Of a DNA stretch of 64,000 nucleotides, positions 49,417 through 62,716 are shown in pieces; the stretch's first letter is position 1, and the number at the start of each line of letters is the position of its first letter. The notes beneath the pieces were generated by a model. It had not been told where the DNA came from. It was given only the letters and a program-made list of their open reading frames with translations, and ran no database searches. A program made the position numbers and the translations under genes. The stretch is from Anarhynchus alexandrinus (Eukaryota > Chordata > Aves > Charadriiformes > Charadriidae), in NCBI GenBank assembly GCA_008711295.1, contig VUYV01000601.1, positions 80,752 through 144,751 of the forward strand. The letters are read 5' to 3'.

Positions 49417-50654
49417 GCGATGAAGAGATGAAAGTAATTCAGAGACACATAAAGGATTCCTAGTGTCCATTCGGGTTTAGATTTTATGTTTTATCTTTTG
49501 CAATAGGGAGCTGTTGCCGCCGCCGAGTATGTTTTCAAATCCGATATGTGCTCGCATATAATAAAAACCCCTTGAAAATGGGCTCTTAATAGGCTTATTC
49601 CAGCATGCCCACAAGCAGAACAACATAGGAACGGCTCCGTCTCTGAAACCAAATCGAAATTCAGCTCATCTCAGTGGAAACAGTTTTAGCCCTACGCTTC
49701 TAGGAGAGAACAGAGCCGTTAAGGCAGAGCGTACAGCTTGATTAACAACCCATTAAGATGAACACACCGTTTCAGGAATCGGGAACTACTTTCCCCCTTC
49801 TTCCAACTAGGGAATTAAAAAGTTACGCAAATTAAAACAAGCTACTGTTTTCATGGTTCGTTAGTCTGATGCTTTTCTACACTTTCTAACTGCGAAGTCT
49901 TTCACCAGTTGTATCAGCCTTGTAAAAATCAAGAGTCTACAAATAAAATTTCCCAGTGGTCCTGAGCTATTTCAGGGATGGGAAGACTACGATACTCTAA
50001 GATACTCTTATATTACTCAGATGCTGTTGTAAACTTTGCCCTACTTTTCATACAGACACAAAAGCAGTCACTAGGAAAGGGCTCAAATGCACCAGATGCA
50101 CAGAGCAAACAGGGTAGATGCATTAAAACAACTTTTAAAAATCATTAGTTCTAATCACGATTTAAATCAGCATACAGAAATCTTTATTTAGACCAACAGG
50201 CTAATTGGTTTTCTGCAGCAGTGCTCCTCTACAGAGGTTAATGCCTTTTGGTTGGTCAGTGTTAAAGCAGAATCATTTGTAGTCAAATACATCCTTTGTA
50301 TTAAACACTGCACTTTGTTTTTTCCCTGACTGGAAGAAACACTGCTACCTATAATCACTTAAGGGACTGTAGTTTACCACATTTCTATTCCGATTCTTAC
50401 ACATTCCTCTCCCCCTTTCTAATCAATTCATATCAGCACTTCTATAATGAAAAATTAACAGCAGTACTACCTCTAAAGAAATCTTTATTAGTTAAATAAC
50501 TTCCTCTCTGATGAGTATTTTAGACAACATTTTGCATTTAGCAGCAATAATTAAAGGTAACATTAGTTGCATCCCACTAAGTTTTTAAACTGAGTAGATC
50601 ACAGCCCAGTTTTCATCATTGAAAGGGGTTTTCCCCATGCTTTTTAGAGCTTGG

Positions 50655-50699
50655 AAAAGCTTTTTAAAAAAGCTTTTTCTTTTTTTAAAAAAAAGCTTT
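50655..50699. repeat. A/T-rich inverted repeat with three AAGCTT sites
   Basis: AAAAGCTTTTT, AAAAAAGCTTTTT and AAAAAAAAGCTTT follow each other within 45 bp. The first two form a near-perfect palindrome and all three copies can pair with one another, so the stretch can form hairpins or a cruciform. It may come from a palindromic duplication or slippage. Confidence 0.8.
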
Positions 50700-53600
50700 A
50701 AAGGAAAAAGGATAAACTGCTTCAATACACTGAAATTAGTAATTATTTCCTTGGTCCCTGCATAGAGGGCTGCAATTGCCAAAAATAGATTTAGCGCTGC
50801 AGTCATCCCAGATATTTATTGAAAAAATCCAGAAGCTCAACAGATTGACTTTTAAAAAATTATTGTAAATACATCCTGCTTGGGTTTCCTCATTAACGTA
50901 CATGATTTTTTAAAAATTACAATATGCTTAAGGCTTCCTATTGCTTGTCAAAAATTCAAATGCATTTTTTCAAAACAAACTGGATTTACATCAAGAGAGC
51001 TATTCCAATGTCGCATCTTTTAATTTATGACTTTTCTGCTCCAATTCTGTTTTAAATTCCTTTTACATTTATATATGCAGCTATGTGTCACAAGCTTCAA
51101 AACATCAGGCAGTACATTAAGCATGTCTTCCATACTAGCACCAATAAATACCGGAAACTTGGAAGATCACACTAACACTTGCTCTCGCTTTCTCTCATAC
51201 ATATATTCTGCACTTCCACACTTATGTCCAAAACCTAAGCAACATCCAAGGACTTAACTTTTCCAGCTATCATATTTTGTATTTCATCTCTTCCGTGGGA
51301 GCATTAATTTTAAATTATGTTTATGGTTATTTTGTAAAAACCAGGAACTCAGGAAAATCAGCACCAGAAGAAGTGGAGGAGAAAGGAGGAGGGAGGGTAA
51401 AAAGTTCTGAGTTTTTCTCTCAGCGCCACGTTCAGTTTTATTATCTATGAACATACACAACTTGAAAACAGAGCCTAAAGACTATACTTCCTTCCATATA
51501 ATCAAGCCCTCTTTCTCTCTTGAATAAAAGTATAACTTGTCTTCAACATGCCTCTGTAAACCAATAGAGAATTTTGAAAGAGAAAAAAAAAAAAGAATTG
51601 AACCCCACAATTTTAAGTATGTCCCCCAAACTAGAAGACTGGCTTTCTCCTGAAGCCTGGAGGGTACAAAAAAAACCATTTTTAAGCTTTTACCCACAGT
51701 GAATAAAAGCAGGAACTTGGTTTCCTTTTCTTTTTCTTTTGAACTGAAATAATTTCCTCTTTTCAGGACATTAATAATAAGGTGCCTTTTATCTAATCAA
51801 ACACGAGAGGCCTTCCAGAAAATATCGGGATCTGGCAATACCCAGTTGTTTCACACTTGGATACCATGAAGCTCAGGTAAGAAAACCCACATCCAAACCC
51901 ACACAGCATCGCTGGAGGAAAGCACATCCAGGCTCTGACCACCTACCCACGGACAACGCAGCCTGCTCTTAAAACAGCATTACAAGGATTAAGAAATGAA
52001 AGGTGTGAACGCTTACGGTGATACGCATTTTCGCACAGCTCTGTTATTCCTCAACTCGATTTGTTTTAAAGACATTTTCTTAAGAGCCAACAATATGGCA
52101 GGAGCTGGAAAACCTCGCCCAAACCAGATTGCGGCTTCTTTGCAAACTTTCTTCACGTGTTGGGTTTGTCTATAAAAGGACGTGGCGAACAACTAATAGC
52201 AGAAACAATTGCTAGAAGGGAAGGGGTTGCAATTTTAACATCCCTGCACCCAGTGTGAGCAAAGATCCATCTCGTCCAGCAGCTTGCTTTTGACAACAGC
52301 CAAAATCAGACAGCTGAGAATACAAATACAGAAAATGATACTTCTTCCAAAAAATATCCTCCATGCAGTTTACAGTCCGGTGACTTCCCACGTCAGAAGT
52401 CATGTTTCTGCATTTAATAATTCTCAGGGCTTTCTCCTCTGTGAATTTCTCCAGTCTCCCCTTGAACTCATGTAAACTTTAAGCATTGACACCTTACAGT
52501 AAGCTTTTAGCCCTTTATCACACATGGAGCAAAAAAAAAACATCTCCCTGGTGGAGAACTAAAGCCTGCGCCGTGCTGCTATGAAAAAGGGACAAAACTG
52601 GTGGGTCAGGCAAATAAATGGTGTGATAACACACACTGGATCCTTGCGGAGAACAGGGATTTTCCCCGGTCGGCAGCTTAGGGTAGGAGGGGAGCAAAAA
52701 AAGACAAGGAAGAGAAAAACCTAGAAGACCTACGCTCAATTCCTGTTTCTGCAGGTGATTACTGAGGTCTCAGGCAAGATGTTTCTCTTCTCTGTGCTTG
52801 ATCTGCCCTTCCCGTCCTGTGTCTGTCCGGACTGCAAATTTCCTGGCATTGGGACCAGTCTTTCCTACACCCTTCTCCAGCATTTGGCATCGTGGGCTCT
52901 GATCTTAAGGCCCGAAAAGAAGCCGATGCCGTCCGCGGTGGCTCAGCTGAGCCAGCCAAGAAACGGCAGTGCTGCTGATCCATGCCTGACCCCGCTGATG
53001 CCACCGGGCCGTGAACAAACCCCCTCGCACACATGACTTTGCTGCAATAAGCTTGGAAAGGGCACACAGGGGAGACAGTCATTAAATGAAAAAGGGTGGG
53101 TTTTTTTTCTTCCATTTTCTTTTGCTGTGAATTTTTTCCCTGCCAAATTGCGTGTTAAGTTTGATGAACCGCACACACCAGCAATTCTCCATAGCATCCT
53201 GAAAGTCATTTGGGGTCTTCCTGCTGTTTTTTTTCCTCTTGACTCAAACAGTTCCTAACCTGCCAACTGGCAAATTTCAAACATCCTCCCCAAAAATGAC
53301 TGCTGAATGGATATCAAACCCAGAGTGTTTGATTGAACAGCTGTTGAAAAGAAGGGAAATAAGGGATTAATTTAACCTAAATCTGATCACGGCTTTAATT
53401 ATAGCATTTATTACCATATAACGGCTATCTCTGGAGCAGCAAGAGTCACAGTCTCCACTGTGGGATGCTCCGGAGTACGTGCAACGCATGCAGGTGTACC
53501 TAAGGCAAAGTGCAGCTCTTTCTCTGTCCAAGAGCACCGAGGAGGTTATGTTCTGCCTCCTCGAAACGATGCTGCTTGTTTGAGAATTGAACCTGTGAAA

Positions 53601-55702
53601 GCTGCCAGGACTTCAGCAGTCAACATCCAACACTGAAGGCTGCAGAACTGCAGGCAACCGCTGTCAACTAGCGTGCACAGAACCGCAGCCTGAACAAAAA
53701 ATAATCACAGATTCGAAATTGGCCGTTAAACCAACGTAATCCAGTGCATATATTACAAGGGATTCCCTGCAGAGCACAGCCTGACTATACCCTCTAGGAA
53801 ACACTGCTGGCCTTTCGAGCTTTTTTTTTTTAACATTTTCAAAAGGAGGAGGGAATATCCTCTGCAGTCCCAACACAGATATGTCATATGATGAAGTAAT
53901 ATTGCCAGCAGGATGCATAATTTCAAATTTATCCTGTCATGCTGCTGAAATACAGGCTATGTCGGGCCAAATGCTTCAATGTTAACTGTATCTAGCCAGG
54001 GCAGAATGAACAAGACAAGCTAAGCCTTTTATCCCATTTCTAACAAAAAAAACCCACATCAGGGCATGAAAATCATTGCCGCTCAGCCAGCTGATTCAGC
54101 AAAGAAAGAAAATATCCTTCCGTAAAAGTCATTTGCAACAAGCCCTTTGGAAGTACTGTACCAGGTGAAACATAACTCTATTTCTACTTCTTGAAGGCAA
54201 CAATACACTCCAGAGCAATTTGGCAAGCCACTTCAGCAAATATATAGGTAGCTCCAATTCCAAGCTGGATATTTAGGAGGTATCCTTTCAAAGTGCAAAG
54301 CAAGGAATTACACGCCACGAATCCTACTATTGTTACCGTGGATCCAAGCACAGTAATGTCTCATACCGCTCCCAGAAAATACAACCCTTTATGTCCTTTA
54401 TCTTCAATCTCAGCTCCCTGTGCAGCAGATTAATAAACTGGTTCTCTCTTTCCTTCAAAGGGGGAAAGGGACCCCTGCAAAAGTCCTGCAGAGTCATTAA
54501 TCTTTGTGAACAAAGACTTCATTACGGAAGAAAAATGATTAGGTAAGGCCTGTAGGAAAAGGGATTTCGCAGGCTGTCTTCGGGTCCTCTAGTATTGTTA
54601 CAAGAGCCTCTGGTTCACTGGTAGCTGTCAAGATTTAACAAGGTGGTAATTTTATGACCAAACAAATTGAAATTAATGGCAGCAAAAGGTATGTAAGAGC
54701 TTAGTATTTTACTCCAATACACAGGCTCCGTGTTGCCTGCTGTTACAAATGATTAAATTAATTGACTGTGGCACACAGAAACTGCAGGCTTGAAAACAAA
54801 ATTAGGCTTAAAATATCCTGAAAAGGGCAAAGATGATATATGTATTTGTGTGCTTCTTTTAAGGAAAGAGGTCTCTCTGACCGCTTTTGATAGGTAAGAT
54901 GCAATAAAAGACAGCGTTTTTTTAAACGCGTCATACCATCCATCTTTTGCCTTATTTCTTCTCTATTTTATAGCAGTTTAGCATTCCTCCTCCACATGTG
55001 TTAATCAGGTAAAACAAAAAGGCATTTCTTCCTCTCTGCTCCACAGAGGGAGGGACTATCCTGACAAACTCACCTTTGATGAACCAAAACCCAGTAATAA
55101 CTGGATTCACAATAGCCAGAGATAGTGCGTGCAAAGAACACACACACCGAGCTATTAAATACAACTGCCCAGCTCCTAAAGGATGGGTGGAAAAAGTTAA
55201 TTTGCGGAAGTGATTGAGATGGATGCTTGAACACAACAAGAGTGTCTGGCAAGAACGGGGGAATTTCAGTCAAACAGTCGGCTCAACAATATTTGCATTG
55301 AAGGGTAGTATCAGGAGGAGGCTGCAGCAGCAGGTATAGCAGCAGAACAGATCTCACGGTCCTGGCAATGGAGACATGGTTTTCCCAAATGATCAGTCTA
55401 AGTGTCCTACAATGAAAGACGTTCCTCTGTTAAGTGATTAGAAGGGAAAGGGATGAGGTACTGGAAGGAAATATCAGGGTGGATGGAGGTACTACCTTGT
55501 GACAGGCTGGTATCACACCTGAAAAACAGCAACTCCTCCAGCAGTACTTTTCTTCTTATTACCGTTTGACTTCGGGATTTCATCTGTCCAGTCATTATCT
55601 GCATTATCAGCACATTTGACTGTCTGGACAGTGTGCAGAAAAACATTAACCACAACCATTTCACCTTGAAATATACCACAACTGGCTTTCTTTCCTGGCT
55701 GA

Positions 55703-55737
55703 CTTAAAAAAAAAAACAACAACAACAACAAAAACCC
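55703..55737. repeat. Poly-A plus CAA repeat
   Basis: An A11 run followed by about four CAA units and a short A run. On the sense strand this is a T-rich tract that also looks like a splice acceptor ending AAG. Confidence 0.85.
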
Positions 55738-58462
55738 CAGGTAATGACAAATATTTTCAAAAAACCAAAACCTCCCACTGTAATGTCAGATTGTAACTCC
55801 CAGCAAGATTACTGCTGGATAAGTAGGGAAGGCACGAGGAAAGACTTTCCAGTGTTCATCCCTCCATCCATGTACACCACAATGAGAGCAATAATCTCCT
55901 CTGGCACACTCACTACCTAAAGAAAAAAATGACATTTGCCTATAATTGTAGTTCAAACTGTTTCCAAGACATGCACTGGGATGGCGATTGATTCTCAGGA
56001 CAGATCAAGAGCGACAGCGTGGGAGGACGGAGAGAAGAAGCAGTTGAGTTAAACAACTATTCACTGGGTCGCACATGCTCTAAAAATGATGATTTTTTTT
56101 TACAGTGACAACAAAGTGTACCCCGTGCAAAACAAGCTGAGGAGAATTACAGCTAATTATCTCTTGCTCTGCTTCTTTCTTTATTGCACCATTAAATAAC
56201 CAGAGCACAGGCCCGCACACACAGCTAGCTGGAGCGAGAGAGAACGGTGAACGCCACCTGGTACACTGCCTTACTCAGTGACATCCCGACTAACGAGCAA
56301 GTTGTCACTTGCCCTGAGAAAAGCCACTGCCAAGCATCTGCAATGAAATCTTTCATTCAAGGTAATACTAAATCGAAAGTCAAATACCTCGTTTTGATGG
56401 AGGGCATATTCAGCAGCAGAGTGCACAATGGCATCGCTCTACAACAGTACCTGAGAGGCTCAGAAGTCAATGAGAAACAGCTGAAAATGGGAAACAGTGA
56501 AGGCAGAAAAAGGGGGATGGGGACAAATACGTCCTTGAAGAACCAAGGGCAACTGCTTCTGTAAGCAACTGGTCACCAACTGTGACAGGGGTTCTTAGAG
56601 AGAAACATGCAAATTTGCTGTGATGCAGGGAAGTATAGAATATGTCCACTTCGCTGCATTTTCACCCCGAAATGATGATACAGGAAAAGAACCACCTTTC
56701 CATACCTCATCTGGGCACTCAGCACCGCTGTACTCCAGTCCAACAGGCTACTGACAGCAAGCCCAGTATTGTTCTTTATTAAGGTTATGAACCCATACAC
56801 ATCCAATGCCAAGAATCCTTTTTTTAACAACAAACCTGTAAGCTATGCAATGCCCAAAGCGCCATCCATCAGTATTTTCCCTACAATAAATCAAGAGAGA
56901 CCGACTCACAGTACTGAAAATGCCGACAAGGTGGGCCAGATCTGGTCTACACCCTCAACTGCAGGTTGGCACCAGGTAGTCAGCATCAGAAAACGTGACA
57001 AAGGTTCAAGAGGAGTGAGCAGGCTGAGGGAGCAGAAGCAAAAACTGCTGAAGAACACCTACGGAGGAGCAGTCCTTACCAGCGGGTGAAGCAGAGGCAA
57101 GAAATAACTGCAGGGCTGGAAAGGGTGGTCAGATGAATCACGAGCCATTGCTTTTCAGGGAGGCAGGGATAAGAAACAGTTGTGTGAGGCACTTAAACTC
57201 CCTCTGGTGAGACAGATAAAGAGAACAGCAAAAAGCAGGGCACAGTCGGTCTCAGCAGAAGTACTGTTGTGTTAATTAGCATGATTGGCCATCAGCCAGA
57301 AATAAATCATATTATCCATTGGTAAGTGGCAGTATTCGACAGGAAATAAATTGCAGATGTCTTTGGGCTCATGCTGGAACAGCTCATTTTGCTTTCATTA
57401 TTCAGAAGCACTGCATAAAAGGTCATGGCAAAAAAATATATTTATTTAAAATTAAAGCCCTAATAATCCTATCTAAAGCATACTTATTTTTTCGATGCAT
57501 AAGAATGTGTAACGCCATGATTCTATGAATTGCTCGCCCAATGTAACGCCGGGGAGATGTCAGGAGTTGCTCTGAAAATAAATACAATCCGTACTTTGCA
57601 CATCTCCAATTTGCTCCCTTTACTACAGTTTTTCTCTACAGAAAAACCAATTTTACAAAACTTGTATGTCCAGAATAGAAGCAAGCTAAGGGATTACCAT
57701 AACCTCGACGGCTCACACACATGAATTTTTCTCTCTCACCCCCTTCTCAGTACTTAACATCTTGCTCAGAATAAATCTGTGGTAAAAGCTTTGGAACAAT
57801 TTATATGGCAAGCCCATAATGGTGACCGGAGCAGTAAGGGTAAGAAAGAGCACATGCATAAGCACTTATTTAGACTCTTGAAAACAGACCAGGTGGTCCT
57901 TAAATCTCTCCAACGCTCCTCGTTTATAAAAGGGACAGTTTTATATCAAAGCACTTTATTCCTTCACTGTAGTGCTGTCTTAATCTACAGAAGCTGCTCT
58001 ATGAAATATTTAGCAGAAGCAAAACATATGCATCCCTTAAGTTAAGGCTGAAGAAGAAAATGCATTTTCCCTCCATCCTCAGGCATGCAAGAATGGGCTG
58101 AATATTACTGAAGGTAACACCTGAGAATTTGCTTTTGTTAACCATTTTAATTCTGTTTCCATAATAAGCTTAAATGAATGTTTGCTAATGTGTTTTTCAA
58201 ACCGCATCTCCTGGGTATATAAAGCCTCAGGCATCGATGTCCACACGCATTCAGAGACACGAGACTAACAGAGAGCTTTCATCACATCACCCTCAGTGCT
58301 GCCATGGATATTTGCCAGTCTGAAGATTGCTCACTGACATGGTGTGAGCTAATTCTTGTCGTGCTACTTCACGCCTGGCTAGAAATAATTGCTGCCTCAT
58401 TACAAATTTAATAATGACACTGTGATATGGTATAACTCTTCTTTGCAATTTTCTTCTTTTCT

Positions 58463-58521
58463 GTTTTGGGGTGGGATTTTTTTTTTGGTTTTGGGTTTGG
58501 TTTTGTTTTGGGTTTTTTTTT
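58463..58521. repeat. T/G-rich low-complexity tract
   Basis: About 60 bp of nearly only T and G on the plus strand, with T runs of 8-11 broken by GG, GGG and GGGG. The G runs are too widely spaced for a strong quadruplex. It ends in CTTCTT. Confidence 0.85.
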
Positions 58522-59092
58522 CTTCTTAAAGAAGACATGAAACAGATTAACTGTTACAGAGCCCAGATATTTTTAATTAATTTTTTCCCTCGAAGAAGGA
58601 AATACCATTTTTCAAGATTATGCTCAAGTAGTTTTTACAGGGCTTAGGAAACACCTCCATAATGCTTTTAACTCCAGGTTCCTGCAGGATCCTGATAAAG
58701 TTTTTAGTTTTCCTTCAGCTGCATCTACTTTGAGAAAGTCTGGGAAGAATCCCATGCCTGACGCCTGCCTATACCCTGAATGATGCACAGCTTCAGAATA
58801 GATTCAGGAAAAGTGACACAAGAAACCCTCTTTAGGGAACTGTCCACTCTACCAAATGGGTTAGGAATGAAAATCACAGCACAGAGAGTGCATTTCCCAT
58901 TCCTCTCTCACCTATCCAGCTGCTCACAGGGACGAGTACAGTCCAGAGTCGCGATGAGGACAGCTGTAGGGAGAGCAGGGCACTAAATCTACCTCACATC
59001 TTTATCACAGCCAACCACTGGCTGTGTGAGGGTCACAAAGCAGAAGAGCTATCGCACTCATCCTCTTCTCGGTGTGGGGATCCTGCAGGTAA

Positions 59093-59104
59093 ACACACAC
59101 ACAC
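59093..59104. repeat. Short AC repeat, six units
   Basis: Six AC units directly after a CAGGTAA sequence. It has no coding context. Confidence 0.9.
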
Positions 59105-62100
59105 TGCCAAACACGACAATTTGCTGAGAAAGGTTATGGTGGGTGGATACCTCACGGCCATCTTTTCCAAGCACACGGATGGATAACACCATTTCAAGAG
59201 TCAGGATAAAACCAGGCTTATCTGCTTGCTGCACAGATGACTGCCCCAGCATTTTGTTCGCCTTGCCGTTACTCAGATACTCAGAATAAGAAACCTGGAA
59301 GCATCACCTCAATACACATTAAAAAAAAATCTATTTGCAATTTTTTTGTCTCTTTCTTTCAAGTTTAGGCCAGTTTCTTCCTGATCCGAGTTTCTGCTAA
59401 CTCTGATTAGTGCAGAGCAGCCAAGCAGTAACACCACGACAGGGCATGCATCATCTATTCCTCAGCACACTGTCAAGCAACTGTCAGGAGGGAAAAACTA
59501 CTGTCCTCACCAAACAAGCAAAGGAGCTTGGCTGGCTGATGTGTGCAATACGGTCTGGAAAACAGCAAGTTTTTAAGAAGGCTTAGTCCTCCAACATCAT
59601 CACAAAAGCCCACTTGGGTGTCTAGTACCCCAAGATGGCATTAAGACCACAGGTACAAGGTTTCATAGCCTTTAAGAAGTTTGATCAGCACTCTCTGCAA
59701 TGGCTCAGGAGCCACATAAAATATCTGACCCCTTTCTGGAATTCCAGCACATGGTCAGCTTCAAAGACACACTCATTTCCTCACCTTCATCTTGCCCGAT
59801 TCACACAGTGAATAACGCAGCTGATGTAGTTGGCAGCCCGGAGACTTCCTAGAGCTATAGAAATCCCACAGAAGGTATGAATGTGACCTATCTGATTGCA
59901 TGGATGAACTTAGTTATACGGAAGAAGACCTCCAAAGGAAAAAGTAAGTTGATCCTTTGCTGCACAAGACCTATTTCTAAGAACACCGCAGCGAAGCAAA
60001 AAGGAACATTCCCAGAACTACAAGACCTGACAAGTACTTTCAGCAACTTGAATCACAAGCCTTGTCTCAGTGCAACCATCTCTCCTGAAGACCTTGGTGA
60101 TGGGAGCTCCCACCGCTATGGCCTCGGTGCTTCTAATACTTTCACATGTCTGTCTACATGGTACTTTCCATACTTTTCAAATCAGCAGCATTTAAATAAA
60201 GCTCAATATGACAATAAAAAAGGGTAAGAGATTTAGAAAAATATTCTATTATATTTTTCCTTCCTCTTCTTCCCTCTTTTCTCCCCCCGGCAAAGAAATA
60301 AAACTGAACTGGGAGATGCGAGACTACTGAATTCACTTTCTTTTCAGTAGGATATTTACCTATGGCCACCTGATAATCTGGAAAGGGAGAAATAAAAACT
60401 CAACACACAAATAAATTTTGATTTGAACTCAAAGACACCACAGATTCACAAGCCTGTTAGCCTGAATGATGTTAAAACAAAACATACTCCAAGTTTCACC
60501 AAGATGCACTGTAAAGACAGCGTAACCAATTACAGTTGAGAATGCAAGGAATTTGAGAAGGAAAGAAACTTATAATCAACCATCTCCACTATCATGAGAC
60601 ACCTGGAAGCATCTGCCACGGACTGTAATTAAGACAGGTGACACGCTGCAGAGACGATGCAGGGCATGTGCAAATGCAGCGTTGTTCAAGTACTGTGAAA
60701 GGAATAGATGACACGACTCCAGGGAGGAATCCACACTATATTAATGATGATAGGGTTAGCTCAAGAGAAATAACTCTATTTTACGGCCACCACCAGAGAC
60801 AAGCAAGCAGGCAAACTACCCTCTCCAGCACTGCTCTTTCACTCTTCTGCACTGCCTTACTTTCAAGAGGTCTTCGCACAACAGCATGACAGATTTTCCA
60901 AACACCTGCATCCATCATTTGATTTTGACCTCCAGAGGCCACTTCTTCCCTGCAACTTTAGTTAGTTTTATCCTAAAATGAGAAAAGGAAAGTAATGTGG
61001 GTCAGCGGAGTGAAGCTCGCAGCCAGGCTTACCCCTTTCCTGCCTGCAGGGAAATGACTGTGACTCTCCGGTTCAATACTGCCTGGACACGGCACAGCTC
61101 TTGGTCTGCACCAACACAAATCAGATGCCTCCCACCCTACCTCAACACCAGAGCTGGTCCACCCCACTGTTCAGTTGGAGAAGGAGACAGCTATGGCGGT
61201 ATTAGCTGTCCTCAGGAACAGTCTGCCTTTCTCATCTCCAAGTGCCGTTCTCCAGACGGCCACATTTTGCCTGAATCCAAGAAACTTTTCTTCTCAATGA
61301 GCTGCCCAGAGTAAATGAAGTAACAGTGGGAGGCACAGCCCAAATCACAGCCTTGAACTTGGGCCTAATGCTTCCTACTCAGTACCATGAGAAAGGTTAT
61401 TTAAGGCTCTGGAAAGAAACCACCATAATGTACAGTCGTGGTGAGACACCCTGTTTTTCAGTGGTTTGGGAACATTAAGTATTTCAGTGCTCTCTTCTAT
61501 ATTGCAGTAAATATTGCACTTTAAATCCATCCGATAGGTGTTTAAGTCCTGCTATTAATCTTACTTTCAAGTTCTGGGACCTGAAGTACAGGTTTATGGG
61601 TTTATTCAGCAAGCTGAGAAAGCCTGAAAGAAGCTATCGTAAACGTAGCCCTCAACAGCCTAAACAAGAACATTTTTGTGCGGGGCAGTGTCATTCCTTT
61701 GCCAAAGAGTTCAAGCAATCTCCTCTCTCCAGCCAAAAAACCTAAAGATCACCATGTAATATCCTAGAGTTGGACTTATATTGTTTCTGTGCCTCCACAG
61801 AAGTTTAGAATCAGCTGTGATGACACAGCACAGTTTGGCATTAATAGGACAAAAGGCTGTAACACGCACATCTGGCAGTGTTGACTCACCAGATTCATTT
61901 TATGGTTGTCTCATATTTGTAGGAATAAACAACCATCCTTGCACAAGCACTGAACTGTTAAACAGAGGTAGTGCAGTGACAGACGAGTGGGAAGCAGTTG
62001 CATTATCACCTTCCAGGACATACGTGTTAAAATAGCAGCCAAATCAAGTGGGAATTGCACCTGTGAAGCCTGAACGCAGCCATCTAGCATCCTCCCCTTG

Positions 62101-62697
62101 AAAACACGCACGCGGCAGCTCCAAATAGAGAACAGGCTCCTAAAACCACAGAGGGTTACCAAAAGCAAACCCGCAACTCTTCTCAACGCAGCAGACTAAA
62201 AATTCTTCAGCTTCCCCCCACCTTCAAAGGAGCATCCATCTTTTTGAAGCCTACAAAGCACGGCGTGTAGCTGAGGGAGGATGCCTACATGCAGCACCAC
62301 TTCTTTCAGCCGATGAAAGATGCTCGATGAAAGCCTTGCAGATTGCTCAAGGGAAATCCCAAATTCCCTATCTCATACTAACCCCCACCGGGCTGAGACG
62401 TTAAGACAGCCAAGCCACACTGAGCTTGGTAAAAGGGATCTACTGAGGGATAAAAAATTGCTTCTTATCCCATTATTAATCTGCAGAGTTTTCCCGTCCC
62501 CTGAAGAGGAACAGAGAGATACAGAATTTCAGAGCCTAGCTCAGAGCATACTTGGCTTGAAAGCAAGCCAACACACTGATTTTTTTTTTACGACTCTTAC
62601 CTGTATGATTAATCTGGGTACCACTCCCATGTCTGAAGACACAGTATACCAAGAGTAAAGTGCCCATGAGCTATGCGCACAAGTTGTATTGCGTCCA

Positions 62698-62716
62698 CCC
62701 CACCCCTCCCCACCCC
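62698..62716 (-). other. Canonical four-tetrad G-quadruplex motif
   Basis: The plus strand has four C4 runs separated by single A, T and A. The FRAS1 sense strand therefore reads GGGG-T-GGGG-A-GGGG-T-GGGG. Four tetrads with one-base loops is among the most stable arrangements known for such motifs. It lies in non-coding sequence about 19 kb upstream of the first visible exon. Confidence 0.8.

Noticed and set aside
48952..49470. 172-codon open frame on the minus strand as a gene
   Set aside because: No recognisable domain, no splice-bounded shape and GC/CpG-rich sequence that leaves frames open by chance. It is kept only as part of a regulatory candidate.
54700..54745. Minus-strand G-A-C-V stretch as the missing first VWC exon
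   Set aside because: A stop follows two codons after it, there is no room for the expected residues before a donor, and no signal peptide precedes it.
57510..57530. ATGATTCTATGAA as a third CR1 3' terminus
   Set aside because: Only one terminal-type unit is present and the sequence before it does not resemble the CR1 3' untranslated region.
59058..59110. Minus-strand C-V-F stretch as the missing first VWC exon
   Set aside because: It derives from the AC repeat and has no hydrophobic leader or phase-0 donor.
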